NCBI GenBank assembly: GCA_002892395.1
Contig: NBBL01000003.1
Span: 186,001-250,000, forward strand
Length of the DNA: 64,000 bases
Source of the DNA: Lachnospiraceae bacterium
Lineage (GTDB): Bacteria > Bacillota > Clostridia > Lachnospirales > Lachnospiraceae
Direction of reading: 5' to 3'
Shown: positions 33,127-44,285 of the stretch, in pieces
How positions within the stretch are numbered: the first letter of the stretch is position 1
Layout: each line of letters opens with the position of its first letter
The notes under the pieces: generated by a model
Told to the model about the DNA's origin: nothing
The model's input: only the letters and a program-made list of their open reading frames with translations
The model's database searches: none
Position numbers and translations under genes: made by a program

Positions 33127-33723
33127 ATGAATACGGAAGAAACACTCAAACACTTCAAGGAAATCTGCGAAGCGGATGCGAAGCAGCAGGCGGAACGATT
33201 GCTCACGGAGCACCGCAGCACGTTGGAGCAGCGTTTTTCCAATCATAAGGAGGAGGCGCTTCGCCGCCAGAAATCGCAGCTTCAGATCGAAGAAAATCAT
33301 ATCCTTCGCGAGGAAAATCGAAATGCCTCCATCGAACGGCTTGACTACCAGAAAGGATTGTCCGATCTGCGGGAGGATCTTAAGGATCGTTTGTTCGTGG
33401 AGCTTCGGGATCGCCTGGCAAATTTCATGGAGACGCCGGAGTATACCGCTATGCTGAAGCAGCAGATTCGGGACGCACTGGCATTTGCCGGTGATGATGA
33501 AATCCATATTTATCTGGATCCCACCGATGAAGCACTCCTCCAGGAGCTGGATCTGGAGCTCAGAACGAACCTGCGAATCAGCCGTTACTCGTTTCTCGGC
33601 GGAACGCGCGCCGTCATCCCCGGAAAAAACATTCTGATTGACAATTCCTTTAAAAGCAAATTATCCGACGCACGTGCCCGGTTTCAGTTCACCTTGACAG
33701 ACGATACAGGAGAGGATGCTTAA
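33127..33723 (+). CDS. ntpE: V-type ATPase subunit E
   Basis: The larger peripheral-stalk subunit, 198 residues. Residues 1-100 form a long charged helix (TLKHFKEICEADAKQQAERL, LSDLREDLKDRLFVEL). The C-terminal 90 residues form a compact alpha/beta domain (DDEIHIYLDPTDEALL, FLGGTRAVIPGKNILIDNSF) with the GG motif typical of the family. It pairs with the coiled-coil subunit at the operon start and holds the A3B3 head still. Its stop overlaps the ribosome site of subunit A. Confidence 0.92.
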   Translation: MNTEETLKHFKEICEADAKQQAERLLTEHRSTLEQRFSNHKEEALRRQKSQLQIEENHILREENRNASIERLDYQKGLSDLREDLKDRLFVELRDRLANFMETPEYTAMLKQQIRDALAFAGDDEIHIYLDPTDEALLQELDLELRTNLRISRYSFLGGTRAVIPGKNILIDNSFKSKLSDARARFQFTLTDDTGEDA

Positions 33724-33724
33724 C

Positions 33725-35491
33725 ATGACGAACAGCGGAATCATATATGCCGTCAACGGCCCCATCATAAGGACGCGGGGCGACAGCGGCTTTACGCTTC
33801 ATGAAATGGTGTATGTGGGACCGGATCGGCTGGTCGGGGAGGTCATAGGCCTGGAGACCGGCAGCACCACCATTGAGGTCTATGAAGAGACCGGCGGACT
33901 GCGTCCCGGAATGTCTGTTGACGGCAGCGGCGCCCCTGTTTCCGTCACACTCGCCCCCGGCATTCTGCACCAGATTTTTGACGGAATTGAGCGGCCTCTC
34001 ACAGAGATCGGAAAAAAAAGCGGCATTTTCATCAGCCGTGGAATCTCTGTCCCGAGTCTTGACGAATCCAAGCGCTGGGATACGCATATCCTGGTGAAGG
34101 ACGGAGAAGAAATACAGGGCGGCGCTGTCATTGCCCAGGTTCCGGAAACTCCGGCGATTCTCCATAAGGTCATGCTGTCCCCCAGGCTCTCGGGGCGTGT
34201 CCTGAAGCCGGTTTGTGACGGCAGCTACACCATAAAGGACCGGCTTTTTACGCTCCTTCAGGACGACGGAACCGAGCTTCCCATCACCATGACCCAGCAA
34301 TGGCCGATTCGTACGCCGCGGCCGGTGGTGCGCCGTTTTTCCGCCTCCGAGCCGCTCATCACCGGACAGCGCATTCTGGATACCGTGTTTCCGATTGCGA
34401 AGGGCGGGACAGCCGCAATTCCCGGCGGTTTCGGAACCGGTAAAACCATGACGCAGCACCAGATTGCCAAATGGGCGAACGCCGATATTATCATTTATAT
34501 CGGCTGCGGAGAACGCGGAAACGAGATGACCCAGGTTCTGGAGGAGTTTTCAGAGCTCACGGATCCCCGGAGCGGAAATTCTCTGCTGGATCGCACCGTT
34601 TTGATCGCCAACACAAGCAACATGCCTGTCGCCGCCAGAGAGGCCAGCCTCTACTCCGGGCTTACCCTCGCGGAGTACTATCGGGACATGGGGTACGATG
34701 TGGCTATTATGGCGGACTCCACCTCCCGCTGGGCGGAAGCGCTGCGCGAGCTGTCCGGACGTCTTGAGGAAATGCCTGCAGAGGAGGGATTCCCCCCTTA
34801 CCTGGCGAGCCGTCTCTCCGCCTTCTATGAGCGGGCAGGCGCCATGCGAAATCTGAACGGAAGCAACGGCTCTGTCTCGATTATCGGCGCGGTCTCCCCT
34901 CAAGGCGGCGACTTCTCCGAGCCTGTCACCCAGAACACCCGGCGCTTTGTGCGCTGCTTCTGGGGACTGGATAAAAATCTCGCCTATGCAAGGCACTTCC
35001 CTGCGATCCAATGGATGGGAAGCTACTCGGAATACCTTTCTGATCTTGCCGCCTGGTACAGTGCAAATGTGGATAAGCGCTTCATGGATTACCGCAATCA
35101 GATGGTTCGGATTCTCACCAAGGAAGCCTCTCTGATGGAAATCGTGAAGCTGATCGGCTCCGATGTCCTGCCGGACGATCAACGTCTGGTTTTGGAAATC
35201 GCCCGTGTGATCCGCCTGGGCTTCCTGCAGCAAAATGCCTTTCACCCGGAGGATACTTGCGTGCCGCTGAAAAAGCAGTTTCTGATGATGGACATCATCC
35301 TCTATCTGTATCGCAGATCCTCCGAGCTGATTCATATGGGCATGCCCATGTCCGTTTTAAAAAAGCAGGGAATTTACGACCGCATCATTGCGATCAAATA
35401 TGATGTTCCCAATGCGCATCCGGAACTGTTTCAGGACTATCGAAAGGAAATTGACAGCTTCTACGATGCAGTCGTAGAGCAGAACGCATAA
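33725..35491 (+). CDS. ntpA: V-type ATPase catalytic subunit A
   Basis: The catalytic subunit of the A3B3 head, 588 residues. The Walker A loop is GGFGTGKT (234-241); others are [16 protein letters not shown] and [20 protein letters not shown]. The long insert between the N-terminal barrel and the nucleotide domain (the non-homologous region, about 110-185) separates A from F-type beta. The ATG at 33725 has GGAGAGG 9 bases ahead; an ATG at 33716 inside the ribosome site is less likely. Direction of working, synthesis or hydrolysis, cannot be told. Confidence 0.97.
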   Translation: MTNSGIIYAVNGPIIRTRGDSGFTLHEMVYVGPDRLVGEVIGLETGSTTIEVYEETGGLRPGMSVDGSGAPVSVTLAPGILHQIFDGIERPLTEIGKKSGIFISRGISVPSLDESKRWDTHILVKDGEEIQGGAVIAQVPETPAILHKVMLSPRLSGRVLKPVCDGSYTIKDRLFTLLQDDGTELPITMTQQWPIRTPRPVVRRFSASEPLITGQRILDTVFPIAKGGTAAIPGGFGTGKTMTQHQIAKWANADIIIYIGCGERGNEMTQVLEEFSELTDPRSGNSLLDRTVLIANTSNMPVAAREASLYSGLTLAEYYRDMGYDVAIMADSTSRWAEALRELSGRLEEMPAEEGFPPYLASRLSAFYERAGAMRNLNGSNGSVSIIGAVSPQGGDFSEPVTQNTRRFVRCFWGLDKNLAYARHFPAIQWMGSYSEYLSDLAAWYSANVDKRFMDYRNQMVRILTKEASLMEIVKLIGSDVLPDDQRLVLEIARVIRLGFLQQNAFHPEDTCVPLKKQFLMMDIILYLYRRSSELIHMGMPMSVLKKQGIYDRIIAIKYDVPNAHPELFQDYRKEIDSFYDAVVEQNA

Positions 35492-35502
35492 GGAGGCTGA
35501 CA

Positions 35503-36912
35503 ATGGCAATTGAATATCTGGAGCTAAGTTCCATAAACGGCCCCCTGGCCGTACTGAAGGGCGTTCGCGGCGCTTCCTACGATGAAATTGTGGAAATGAC
35601 GGTAAACGAGGAGGAAAAGCGGCTGGGACGCATCATTGAAATCAAAGACGACACGGCCATTATTCAGGTCTACGAAGGAACGGAGGGCATGGCGCTTAAG
35701 AACACCCACACCCGCCTCACCGGACATTCCATGATGCTGGATGTCTCTTCCGATATGCTGGGCCGAAGCTTTAACGGCATCGGAGAGCCCATTGACGGTC
35801 TCGGGCCTGTTCGCCCGGAAAAGCGTCTTGATGTCAACGGAATGCCCTTAAATCCTGTCATGCGGGAATATCCCAGAAATTATATCCGCACCGGGATCTC
35901 TGCCATTGATGGTCTCATGACTCTGATTCGCGGACAGAAGCTCCCGATCTTCTCCGGAAACGGTCTTCCCCATGATCAACTGGCAGCTCAGCTGGTTCGC
36001 CAGGCTTCTCTCGGAGACAATGACAGTGAGGGCGAAAAATTTGCCATCGTCTTTGCCGCCATGGGCGTTAAGCACGATGAGGCTGCCTTCTTCCGCCAGA
36101 CCTTCGAAGAAAGCGGAGTCTCCTCCCACGTGGCCTCCTTCATTAATCTGGCCAATGATCCTGTTATTGAGCGGCTCATCACGCCGAAGGTCGCACTGAC
36201 ACTCGCAGAATATCTGGCGTTTGAACGTCACATGCACATTCTCGTCATCCTGACCGACATGACCAGCTATGCCGAGGCTCTGCGCGAGGTTTCCTCCTCC
36301 AAGGGTGAAATTCCGTCTCGAAAGGGCTTCCCCGGATATCTGTACTCGGATCTTGCAACGCTCTATGAACGGGCGGGCATCATACGGGGAGCAGAAGGCT
36401 CTGTGACGCAAATTCCGATCCTGACCATGCCAAATGACGACATCACCCATCCCATTCCCGACCTGACAGGTTACATCACGGAGGGACAGATTGTTCTGGA
36501 CCGGGAGCTGAACGGGCAGGGCATTTATCCGCCGATTGCGGTGCTCCCAAGCCTTTCCCGTCTGATGAAGGACGGCATCGGAGAAGGCTACACCCGCGCC
36601 GATCACCAGGATGTCTCCAACCAGCTGTTTTCCTGCTACGCACGAGTCGGGGATGCCCGGGCGCTTGCCAGCGTCATCGGAGAAGATGAACTCTCAGAAA
36701 CGGATCGGCAGTATCTCCTGTTCGGCGAGCAGTTTGAATCTCAATTTCTGCGCCAGAAAAACGATGAAAACCGAACGATTCAGGAAACCCTCGACCTGGG
36801 CTGGAAACTCCTGGGACTTCTTCCGAAGAACGACCTGGATCGCATTGAGACCAAAATGCTGGACCTCCACTACCGTCCGACTACCGTGAATGAATACGGA
36901 GAATTGACATGA
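35503..36912 (+). CDS. ntpB: V-type ATPase regulatory subunit B
   Basis: The non-catalytic head subunit, 469 residues. Marks are [38 protein letters not shown] (degenerate P-loop), [20 protein letters not shown] and IPGR-like [20 protein letters not shown]. It forms the nucleotide interface with subunit A. The B gene stop overlaps the D gene start (ATGA). Confidence 0.97.
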   Translation: MAIEYLELSSINGPLAVLKGVRGASYDEIVEMTVNEEEKRLGRIIEIKDDTAIIQVYEGTEGMALKNTHTRLTGHSMMLDVSSDMLGRSFNGIGEPIDGLGPVRPEKRLDVNGMPLNPVMREYPRNYIRTGISAIDGLMTLIRGQKLPIFSGNGLPHDQLAAQLVRQASLGDNDSEGEKFAIVFAAMGVKHDEAAFFRQTFEESGVSSHVASFINLANDPVIERLITPKVALTLAEYLAFERHMHILVILTDMTSYAEALREVSSSKGEIPSRKGFPGYLYSDLATLYERAGIIRGAEGSVTQIPILTMPNDDITHPIPDLTGYITEGQIVLDRELNGQGIYPPIAVLPSLSRLMKDGIGEGYTRADHQDVSNQLFSCYARVGDARALASVIGEDELSETDRQYLLFGEQFESQFLRQKNDENRTIQETLDLGWKLLGLLPKNDLDRIETKMLDLHYRPTTVNEYGELT

Positions 36913-37520
36913 ATCTGAACGCCATTCCCACGAAGGGCAATCTTATCAATGCCAAAAACACCCTTTCCCTCGCCAGAATGGGATACTCCCTGATGGATCG
37001 AAAGCGGAACATTCTGACCCGGGAATTGATGGCTCTCATTGACCGGGCAAAGGAAATTCAGGATCAGATCGAAGACACCTATACCGAGGCGTACTCGGCC
37101 CTTCAAAAAGCAAACATTGAACACGGGATCGATTACGTGTCCGGCGCTGCCTCCTCTGTTCCTGTGGTCTCTGCCGTGCGGATCAAAACCCGGAGTGTCA
37201 TGGGAACAGAAATCCCTCTGGTGGAATATCATGCGGAACCCTCTGCTCCCAGTTATTCCTTTCTCTCAAATCGCGAGAGCATCGACATTGCACGTCAAAA
37301 ATTTGATCGGGTTCGAGACCTGACCCTGCAGCTTTCCATGATTGAGAATTCCGCCTACCGCCTTGCCTTTAACATCAAAAAAACACAGAAACGGGAAAAT
37401 GCGCTTAAGAATATCACCATTCCCCGCCTGATCCGGATGACCGCGGATATGACCAATGCACTGGAAGAAAAGGACCGGGAGGAATTTACACGCCTTAAGG
37501 TCATCAAGCGTCGACAATAA
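36909..37520 (+). CDS. ntpD: V-type ATPase subunit D (central rotor shaft)
   Basis: A long antiparallel coiled-coil shaft, 203 residues, turning inside the A3B3 head. The family start [20 protein letters not shown] and the C-terminal helix RREF-like [19 protein letters not shown] are present. It is the last gene of the ATPase operon. No clear terminator follows; the next gene has its own possible promoter about 120 bases on. Confidence 0.95.
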   Translation: MNLNAIPTKGNLINAKNTLSLARMGYSLMDRKRNILTRELMALIDRAKEIQDQIEDTYTEAYSALQKANIEHGIDYVSGAASSVPVVSAVRIKTRSVMGTEIPLVEYHAEPSAPSYSFLSNRESIDIARQKFDRVRDLTLQLSMIENSAYRLAFNIKKTQKRENALKNITIPRLIRMTADMTNALEEKDREEFTRLKVIKRRQ

Positions 37521-37614
37521 CCCGAACCGGCAGCATTCTGTTCCCAAGGGATCGGCGGCGCTGTTTTGCTGCGATTCCTTTCCTTTCCGACGCACCGTCA
37601 CGAAAGAGTCCGCC

Positions 37615-37643
37615 TTTACCAATCGCCAAAAACAGTCTATACT
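37615..37643 (+). promoter_or_regulatory. Possible promoter of the carboxypeptidase gene
   Basis: TTTACC (37615-37620) and TATACT (37638-37643) are 17 bases apart, 33 bases before the TTG start. Confidence 0.45.
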
Positions 37644-37675
37644 GAAACAAATTGTTTTCTTTGGAGGAATCTATT

Positions 37676-39181
37676 TTGACTGTTCTTTCTCTGCGTCGGA
37701 ACATCCTTCGCGTTCTGCTTTCTTTTGTTCTTTTTTTTACCGTGGCTTTCCCCTCTCCCGCACTGGCGGCTGTCTCCTGGCCGGATACTGTCTCCGTATC
37801 AGCAGAAGGCGCCGTGTTAATGGACGCCGATTCCGGCTGCGTAATCTATGGGAAGAACCTCCATCAGCGGTATTATCCCGCCAGCATCACAAAGATTCTC
37901 ACCGCTCTCATTGTGATTGAACACTGTGATCTTGACGATACCCTCACCTTTTCCTATGATGCCGTCCACAATGTGGAGCCCGGTTCCACCAGTGCGGGAT
38001 ACGACACCGGAGATCAAATCACCGTGCGGCAGGCGCTCTATGCCATGCTCCTGAAATCTGCCAACGAAGTGGCCAATGCCCTCGCCGAGCACTGTGCAGG
38101 AAGCATCGAGGCCTTCGCCCGGATGATGAACGAGAAAGCGGCTTCCCTCGGGTGCACCGATTCCTCCTTTGCCAATCCCTCCGGTCTGAATCATCCTGAC
38201 CACTACACGACCCCCTACGACTTTGCCCTGATTGCTCAGGCCGCCTTTGCAAACCCCACCTTCGTTGAATTCGACTCCACCACCTACTATGAACTTCCTC
38301 CCAATTCCACAAACCCAGAGCCCTTTATGGTGTACTGCGGTCACAAGATGCTGAAAAAAAATTCGGGGCATTACTACCCCGGTATCATCGGCGGAAAAAC
38401 CGGTTATACGCTGCTCGCCGGCAATACACTGGTCACCTGTGCGGAGCGGGATGGCCTTAAGCTGATTTCCGTGATCATGAACGGCCATCAGACCCACTAC
38501 GATGACACCAAAGCACTGCTGGATTTCGGATTTTCGAACTTTAAAAATGAAGCGATCCGAACGGACAGCGCAGCCTCTCTCCTGAATCCGGAAGAAAATC
38601 TGAATCTTTCCGGCACGCAGCAACCCCTCCTAACCTTGGACACAACCAGATCCGTCACACTGCCGAAGAAGGCTGCCCTTTCGGATATCCGCGCCGAGCT
38701 CAGCTATGACCTGCAAAAGGAAGAACCTTCCAATACAGTGGCGCTGGTTCGGTTTTTTCTTGGGGACCGCCTGGTGGGAACCAGCCGACTGTCAGCCGAT
38801 TCCTCCGTCGAGGTGCGACCGGAAGGCAGCCGCCCGGTTCACATCGGTCTGCTCCGGCGGATCCGGGCCCTGGGAAAACAGCTGCAAAACGGAGCGCTTG
38901 GCTTGCATTTCTCACCGTTTTTCCTCGTCCCTGCCATTCTTTTGATCGCAGCCGGAATTGTCTGGATTCTCATCCGACGGCTGCGTATCAAGCAAAAAAA
39001 AGAGACGCTCCGGCTGTCCAGGCAGCTGCAGCAATCCCTTCGAAACGAGCGTATTCTTCATTCGGATCCCTGGTCTGAGCAAAACGACGGGATTTCCTCC
39101 GATCACTCCCTTTCAGGCAGCGCTCTGCGCACCCCCAGAGATCCGTCGACACGCCGCCGCTCCCGAAGGCGCGGCTCTTAA
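37676..39181 (+). CDS. D-alanyl-D-alanine carboxypeptidase (PBP5/DacF family)
   Basis: A penicillin-binding protein that trims the last D-Ala from peptidoglycan stems, outside the membrane. The start is TTG at 37676: GGAGGAA at 37663-37669 is well placed for it, and a longer ATG frame would put that ribosome site inside the gene. It has a signal peptide (1-31, ending ALAA), then catalytic S70-x-x-K73 (ASITK), S128-A-N130, and K241-T-G (GGKTG). After the catalytic domain and a beta-rich domain there is a true membrane helix (about 408-432), not an amphipathic anchor, then a basic cytoplasmic tail of about 70 residues. Full length about 501. Confidence 0.93.
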   Translation: MTVLSLRRNILRVLLSFVLFFTVAFPSPALAAVSWPDTVSVSAEGAVLMDADSGCVIYGKNLHQRYYPASITKILTALIVIEHCDLDDTLTFSYDAVHNVEPGSTSAGYDTGDQITVRQALYAMLLKSANEVANALAEHCAGSIEAFARMMNEKAASLGCTDSSFANPSGLNHPDHYTTPYDFALIAQAAFANPTFVEFDSTTYYELPPNSTNPEPFMVYCGHKMLKKNSGHYYPGIIGGKTGYTLLAGNTLVTCAERDGLKLISVIMNGHQTHYDDTKALLDFGFSNFKNEAIRTDSAASLLNPEENLNLSGTQQPLLTLDTTRSVTLPKKAALSDIRAELSYDLQKEEPSNTVALVRFFLGDRLVGTSRLSADSSVEVRPEGSRPVHIGLLRRIRALGKQLQNGALGLHFSPFFLVPAILLIAAGIVWILIRRLRIKQKKETLRLSRQLQQSLRNERILHSDPWSEQNDGISSDHSLSGSALRTPRDPSTRRRSRRRGS

Positions 39182-40227
39182 GAAGGCGCTTCCTTCGAAA
39201 AAATTGCGCCGCCCGGGCGGCGCAGCTTTTCACGGCGACGCTTTAAGCACAGCTTTTCCCTTTGCTTCCCTGCGTACGCCTCTTTTTGTCGGATCAGCTC
39301 CTCCGCTCCTGCTTCATCCGTCATTCGCACGGTTTTCACACAGTAGTAGCGCCCCTCCTCCGATTTACGTACCCGAAGCTTCCCCCGCATGAGCCCGTGC
39401 TCCGGACAAATTCCCAGCGCCAGATAATTGCGCTGGTTTCCTGTAAACCAGCCTATTTTTTTTCTTAACATGCGTCTGCATGAAAAGCAGCAGAGATCGT
39501 TGACCTCCTTATCCCGAATCAGCTCCTCACGGGAAGCAAACCCCCGGGAAACATACTTCGAATAATCGGGAAAGGTCAGACTGATTTCATGCTCCTTGCA
39601 GTCGGGGATCCGGTAGTAATCCAGCGAAAGATAAGGCGCCACAGACGGGAAATCCATCTGTCTTAATACGGCACCTGTGTATTTTGCATCCTCAATGGCC
39701 CGGTGAAAGGGTCTTTGAACCTCCAGGCTTTGTTCCTGTACCGCGTGCTCCAGTGTCGGCTTATCCTTACCGTTATCCCGGTACAACCGGCTGTACAGTT
39801 TCTGGACGTCATAGTAAAAAAGCGGATTCGGAAACGGATTCTCCACTCCGTAATACGCCATGTTCCTCTGCAACTCTGTCAAATCCATGTTTCCCCAGGT
39901 ACAAAAAATCGTTTCCCCATCTGCTTCCCGGCACCAGGAAAAAAATGCGCGTATCACCTGATCAAACGGTTCTCCCCGCCTTGTTAACTCCTCCATTCCG
40001 ATGTCCAGAATTTCCAGCACTTTAAAATGGAGCCTTTGATACACCTTCGGTCGGACAAAGCGCGAAAACTCACTGATGACTTCAAAGTCTTCGTTCAATT
40101 TGACCGCCCCGATTTCAATGACCTCAAAGGGAAGACCGGGTATCTCCCCGGTCTTTCCCTCTGCACATTGATTCCATTCCAGATCAAAAACAATGTAGTT
40201 CTTGATATTCTGTGTCTTCTGAGGCAT
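39178..40227 (-). CDS. 3'-5' exonuclease domain protein (DEDDh) with C-terminal Cys motif region
   Basis: A 349-residue nuclease. The DEDDh exonuclease domain (1-190) shows Exo I IVFDLEWNQ (D15, E17), Exo II near CTWGNMDLTELQRN, and Exo III FHRAIEDAKYTGAVL. Residues 240-285 contain CCFSCRRMLRKK and ICPEHG, which could hold a zinc ion, and the C-terminus is basic. It probably degrades RNA or DNA from the 3' end; the target is unknown. It overlaps the carboxypeptidase stop by 3 bases (TTAA) and contains a 20-bp palindrome near its 3' end. Confidence 0.85.
   Translation of the reverse strand: MPQKTQNIKNYIVFDLEWNQCAEGKTGEIPGLPFEVIEIGAVKLNEDFEVISEFSRFVRPKVYQRLHFKVLEILDIGMEELTRRGEPFDQVIRAFFSWCREADGETIFCTWGNMDLTELQRNMAYYGVENPFPNPLFYYDVQKLYSRLYRDNGKDKPTLEHAVQEQSLEVQRPFHRAIEDAKYTGAVLRQMDFPSVAPYLSLDYYRIPDCKEHEISLTFPDYSKYVSRGFASREELIRDKEVNDLCCFSCRRMLRKKIGWFTGNQRNYLALGICPEHGLMRGKLRVRKSEEGRYYCVKTVRMTDEAGAEELIRQKEAYAGKQREKLCLKRRREKLRRPGGAIFSKEAPS
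39205..39230. terminator. Palindromic terminator inside the exonuclease 3' end
   Basis: A perfect 20-base palindrome (39205-39224) of GC-rich sequence. On the + strand it follows the carboxypeptidase stop by 24 bases and precedes GCTTTT. On the minus strand it precedes a run of T bases but lies within the exonuclease coding sequence. Confidence 0.6.
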
Positions 40228-40247
40228 GGTACGCCTGCTTCTTACGC

Positions 40248-41369
40248 TCAGATTATGTACCTCTCGTTCTTTTCGATGACAATCTTAATATCATCCGGTT
40301 GTCCGATATGCGTGGTATTGGCTCGGATGGTATCCCGACTTTCCACAATACAATTCTCAATCACCGTGTTGTCGCCAATATAAACATCATTCAGAATGAT
40401 GGAGTTTTTGATCACACAGTGATTGCCCACATAGACCTTTCGGAACAAAACCGAATTTTCAATGCTTCCGTTCAGAATACAGCCGCTGGAAACCAGAGAA
40501 TTTCTGACGTCTGAGCCCGGATTATATTTTGCAGGCGGCAAATCCTCCACCTTCGTGTAGATTTCCGGATAGCTCCGGAAAAAGTAGGTTCGAATGTCCT
40601 TCTTCAAAAAATCCATGTTTGTGCGGTAGTAGGACCCGACGCTTGCAATATTGCTCCAATAGCTGTCCAGCCGATACGCATAAATGCGCTTCAGGCTTTT
40701 GTAGCGCACCAGTACATCCCGGACAAAATCGTATCGATCCTCTGCTGCACAGCGCTCAATCAGTTCGATCAGCTGACGTCTCCGCACCACATAGATTCCG
40801 CAGGAAATGGTTCCGGACTCCGCAACCATCGGCTTCTCGTCGAATTGTGTAATGCGTCCGTCCCCATTGACCTCAAGAACGCCGAAGCGCGTGCTGTCCT
40901 CGTTCTCCGGTGTATTGGTGCATACGACTGTAATATCCGCCTTTTTCTCAATGTGATACTCCAACACCTTATTGTAGTCCAGCTTATAAATTCCGTCTCC
41001 CGCTGCGATCACCACATAGGGCTCATGACAGTTCTTCAAAAACTGCAGATTCTGGTAAATCGCGTCCGCCGTTCCCCGGTACCAGTCGTTGGACTGCGCC
41101 GTGATGGTGGGCGTAAAAACGTACATGCCGCCATGCTTCCGACCGAAATCCCACCACTTGGAGGAGCTCAGATGTTCGTTCAGTGAGCGGGAATTGTATT
41201 GTGTAAAAACCGCCACCTTCTGAATGTGAGAGTTTGTCATATTGCTCAGGACAAAATCAATGCTCCGATAGCTTCCTGCCATCGGCATGGCCGCAATTGC
41301 CCTTTTATTGGACAATTCCTTCATCCGCTTCGAGTTTCCGCCTGCTAATACAATCCCTACTGCTCTCAT
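40248..41369 (-). CDS. glgD: Glucose-1-phosphate adenylyltransferase, GlgD subunit
   Basis: A 373-residue nucleotidyltransferase-family protein with a C-terminal left-handed beta helix. It has the opening [20 protein letters not shown], but the typical substrate-binding loops of GlgC are altered. In Firmicutes GlgD is the partner of GlgC and is regulatory or weakly catalytic, forming ADP-glucose for glycogen. Its start overlaps the glgC stop (ATGA). The glycogen synthase, branching and phosphorylase genes are not in the window. Confidence 0.95.
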   Translation of the reverse strand: MRAVGIVLAGGNSKRMKELSNKRAIAAMPMAGSYRSIDFVLSNMTNSHIQKVAVFTQYNSRSLNEHLSSSKWWDFGRKHGGMYVFTPTITAQSNDWYRGTADAIYQNLQFLKNCHEPYVVIAAGDGIYKLDYNKVLEYHIEKKADITVVCTNTPENEDSTRFGVLEVNGDGRITQFDEKPMVAESGTISCGIYVVRRRQLIELIERCAAEDRYDFVRDVLVRYKSLKRIYAYRLDSYWSNIASVGSYYRTNMDFLKKDIRTYFFRSYPEIYTKVEDLPPAKYNPGSDVRNSLVSSGCILNGSIENSVLFRKVYVGNHCVIKNSIILNDVYIGDNTVIENCIVESRDTIRANTTHIGQPDDIKIVIEKNERYII

Positions 41370-42640
41370 TTCAGACCACCTGCCTTCACAATCGAACCGC
41401 CGCTCTCCAAGACTCCGTTCTGAAAATCTTCCTCCGAGATCCTTCCCCAGATTGCAGTGTTTTTCCCGATTCTGACATTCGGCGGAATGACTGAATTTTC
41501 TCCGACCGTCACCAGATCCGATTGGTAGACCCGGGGATCGAAGCTGCTTTCTTTAAATTCCCCCACTCCCAGCTCGCTGTTTTCTCCGATGACAACATGC
41601 TCCGCCAAAATTGCCTTGTTGATCCTGGCGCCGCTTCGAATTGTCGTCTCCCGCATGATAATGGAATCTCTGACCTCCGCCCCTTCCTCAATGGTGACGC
41701 CGGTTCCGATCACGGAATTGTACACTGCGCCGTAAATCTCCGATCCCTCTCCGATGATGCTCCTCTCAACGTGGGCGTGTTCGGAGATGTACTGCGGCGG
41801 TGTGATATCACTCTTTGTAAAGATTCTCCAGTACTCTTCATACAGATTGAATTCCGGTATGATGTCGATCAGCTCCATATTGGCCTCCCAGTAGGAGGAC
41901 AAGGTGCCCACATCCTTCCAGTATCCGTTAAACTCGTACGCAAACAGGCGCTGTCCCTTCTCTTTGCAATAGGGAATCACATGCTTCCCGAAATCACATT
42001 CCGGAACATCCCGCAGACTGTACAGCGCTTCCCTCAGCACCTTCCAGGAAAAAATGTAAATTCCCATTGAGGCCAGGTTGCTTCTCGGCTCCTTTGGCTT
42101 CTCTTCAAAATCAACGACCCGGCTGTTTTCATCTGTGATCATGATGCCGAAACGGCCGGCCTCCTCCAACGGAACCGGCATCACAGCGATTGTAACATCC
42201 GCTTTGTTGGCCTTGTGATAATCCAGCATCACCTCATAGTCCATTTTATAAATGTGATCACCGGACAAAATCAGGACATAGTCGGGGTTGTAGGAGTCGA
42301 TGTATTCCATATTCTGAAAGATGGCATTGGCAGTGCCGCTGTACCAGTCGCTCCCCTTTGCACTTTCGTACGGCGCCAGCAATGTGACTCCGCCAATGTT
42401 TCGATCCAGATCCCACGGAATCCCGATGCCGATGTGTGCATTTAAACGCAACGGCTGATACTGCGTCAGCACACCGACCGTATCCACGCCGGAATTGATG
42501 CAGTTGCTCAGAGGAAAATCGATGATCCGGTATTTCCCCCCAAATGAAACGGCCGGCTTCGCCACCTTCTGTGTCAACACCCCAAGCCGACTCCCCTGCC
42601 CTCCGGCCAGCAGCATAGCGATCATTTCTTTTTTTATCAC
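41366..42640 (-). CDS. glgC: Glucose-1-phosphate adenylyltransferase, GlgC subunit
   Basis: The catalytic subunit making ADP-glucose from glucose 1-phosphate and ATP, 424 residues. Marks are [54 protein letters not shown] and [10 protein letters not shown]. The C-terminal half is the beta-helix that binds effectors. It heads the glgC-glgD operon, divergent from asnS across about 220 bases of AT-rich DNA. A TATACT -10-like box lies upstream near 42710, without a good -35. Confidence 0.97.
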   Translation of the reverse strand: MIKKEMIAMLLAGGQGSRLGVLTQKVAKPAVSFGGKYRIIDFPLSNCINSGVDTVGVLTQYQPLRLNAHIGIGIPWDLDRNIGGVTLLAPYESAKGSDWYSGTANAIFQNMEYIDSYNPDYVLILSGDHIYKMDYEVMLDYHKANKADVTIAVMPVPLEEAGRFGIMITDENSRVVDFEEKPKEPRSNLASMGIYIFSWKVLREALYSLRDVPECDFGKHVIPYCKEKGQRLFAYEFNGYWKDVGTLSSYWEANMELIDIIPEFNLYEEYWRIFTKSDITPPQYISEHAHVERSIIGEGSEIYGAVYNSVIGTGVTIEEGAEVRDSIIMRETTIRSGARINKAILAEHVVIGENSELGVGEFKESSFDPRVYQSDLVTVGENSVIPPNVRIGKNTAIWGRISEEDFQNGVLESGGSIVKAGGLK

Positions 42641-42861
42641 GTTCTCACCTCACAGTCGCTTGAACGATGCACCAACAATCCTTGGTTTCCACTTCTATTT
42701 TTGTTTAGTATACCATATTTTTATCCGCCTGTACCATTCCTGAGCCTGTGTTCTCAAAATATTCGCATCCGATTCGTTCTGTTCATTTTTCGTAAAATAG
42801 AGTAAAATAAGAAAGTATTCTGTGCTTTTATTTATTATCGATCGGAAAAGAGGATTTGAAC

Positions 42862-44253
42862 ATGAAGCTTGCAACAATCCGGGAAATCTGGAACAACAAA
42901 GAGGCGTGGATCGGACATGAGATTTCCGTGGGCGGATGGGTTCGCTCAAACCGGGATTCCAAGGCATTCGGCTTTTTGACGGTCAGCGACGGTACCTGGT
43001 TTGATCCGCTGCAAATTGTGTATCACGACACCATGTCCAATTTTGCAGAAATTCGTAAAATCAATGTGGGCGCTGCCCTCATCATCCGCGGGACGCTGGT
43101 TGCAACCCCTGAGGCAAAGCAGCCCTTTGAAATTCAGGCAGAGGAAATCCGGATCGAAGGAAGCTCCGCTCCCGATTATCCGCTGCAGAAAAAGCGCCAT
43201 TCCGTGGAGTTTCTCCGCACCATCCCCCACCTCCGCCCGAGAACCAATCTGTTCCAGGCTACCTACCGCGTTCGTTCCCTGATCGCCTTTGCCATTCACC
43301 GCTTCTTCCAGGATCAGGGCTTCGTCTACGTCCATACGCCCCTTATTACCGCCAGCGATGCTGAGGGAGCAGGTGAAATGTTTCACGTCACCACCCTGGA
43401 TCTTGGGCAGGTTCCCAAGCATGCGGACGGAAGTGTCGACTACAGTCAGGACTTCTTCGGCAAGGAAACCAATCTTACCGTCAGCGGGCAACTGAATGGC
43501 GAAGCCTTTGCACAGGCGTTCCGAAGCATCTATACCTTCGGTCCCACCTTCCGGGCGGAAAACTCCAATACCACACGGCACGCCGCGGAATTCTGGATGA
43601 TCGAGCCGGAAATCGCATTCGCCGATCTCGAGGACAACATGGCTCTGGCCGAAGCCATGCTGAAATATATCATCCGTTATGTTCTGGAGCATGCTCCGTT
43701 GGAAATGGACTTTTTTAACCGCTTTGTAGATCAGGGACTCCTGGAGCGCCTGCATCACGTCATGAACTCGGAATTCGGGCGTGTCAGCTACACGGAAGCC
43801 GTTGAAATTCTTCGTCAACACAACGATGAATTTGACTACAAGGTCAGCTGGGGCTGCGATCTTCAAACAGAGCACGAGCGCTTCCTCACAGAAAAAATTT
43901 ATCAAAAACCGATTTTTGTTACGGACTATCCCAAGGACATCAAGGCCTTCTACATGAAGCTGAATGCAGACGGAAAAACCGTGGCCGCCATGGATTGTCT
44001 CGTGCCCGGAATCGGCGAAATCATCGGAGGCAGCCAGCGCGAGGACAATTACGAAAAACTCCTCTCCCGCATGGAGGAACTGGGTATGAAGCGCGATCCC
44101 TATGCCTTTTATCTCGACCTGCGAAAATACGGCACAACCCGCCATGCAGGCTTCGGTCTGGGCTTTGAGCGCTGTGTCATGTATCTGACCGGTGTCAGCA
44201 ACATTCGCGACGTTCTGCCCTTCCCGCGCACCGTCGGAAACTGTGAGTTCTAA
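42862..44253 (+). CDS. asnS: Asparaginyl-tRNA synthetase
   Basis: A class II aminoacyl-tRNA synthetase charging tRNA-Asn, 463 residues. It has an OB-fold anticodon domain (1-110), motif 2 in [21 protein letters not shown], and motif 3 in [15 protein letters not shown]. The ATG at 42862 has AGAGGAT at 42849-42855 in front; a TTG two codons earlier is less likely. I see no T-box leader in the upstream gap, so it appears constitutive. Confidence 0.97.
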   Translation: MKLATIREIWNNKEAWIGHEISVGGWVRSNRDSKAFGFLTVSDGTWFDPLQIVYHDTMSNFAEIRKINVGAALIIRGTLVATPEAKQPFEIQAEEIRIEGSSAPDYPLQKKRHSVEFLRTIPHLRPRTNLFQATYRVRSLIAFAIHRFFQDQGFVYVHTPLITASDAEGAGEMFHVTTLDLGQVPKHADGSVDYSQDFFGKETNLTVSGQLNGEAFAQAFRSIYTFGPTFRAENSNTTRHAAEFWMIEPEIAFADLEDNMALAEAMLKYIIRYVLEHAPLEMDFFNRFVDQGLLERLHHVMNSEFGRVSYTEAVEILRQHNDEFDYKVSWGCDLQTEHERFLTEKIYQKPIFVTDYPKDIKAFYMKLNADGKTVAAMDCLVPGIGEIIGGSQREDNYEKLLSRMEELGMKRDPYAFYLDLRKYGTTRHAGFGLGFERCVMYLTGVSNIRDVLPFPRTVGNCEF

Positions 44254-44285
44254 AAACCCCCGAACAAAAGCAAAGGAGTGGAGCC

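Noticed and set aside
42640-42861. Possible T-box leader before asnS
   Set aside because: No T-box consensus (AGGGTGGNACCGCG) and only about 220 AT-rich bases shared with the divergent glgC.
42946-44145. A 399-codon frame opposite asnS
   Set aside because: Antisense to a canonical synthetase gene; no start signal.
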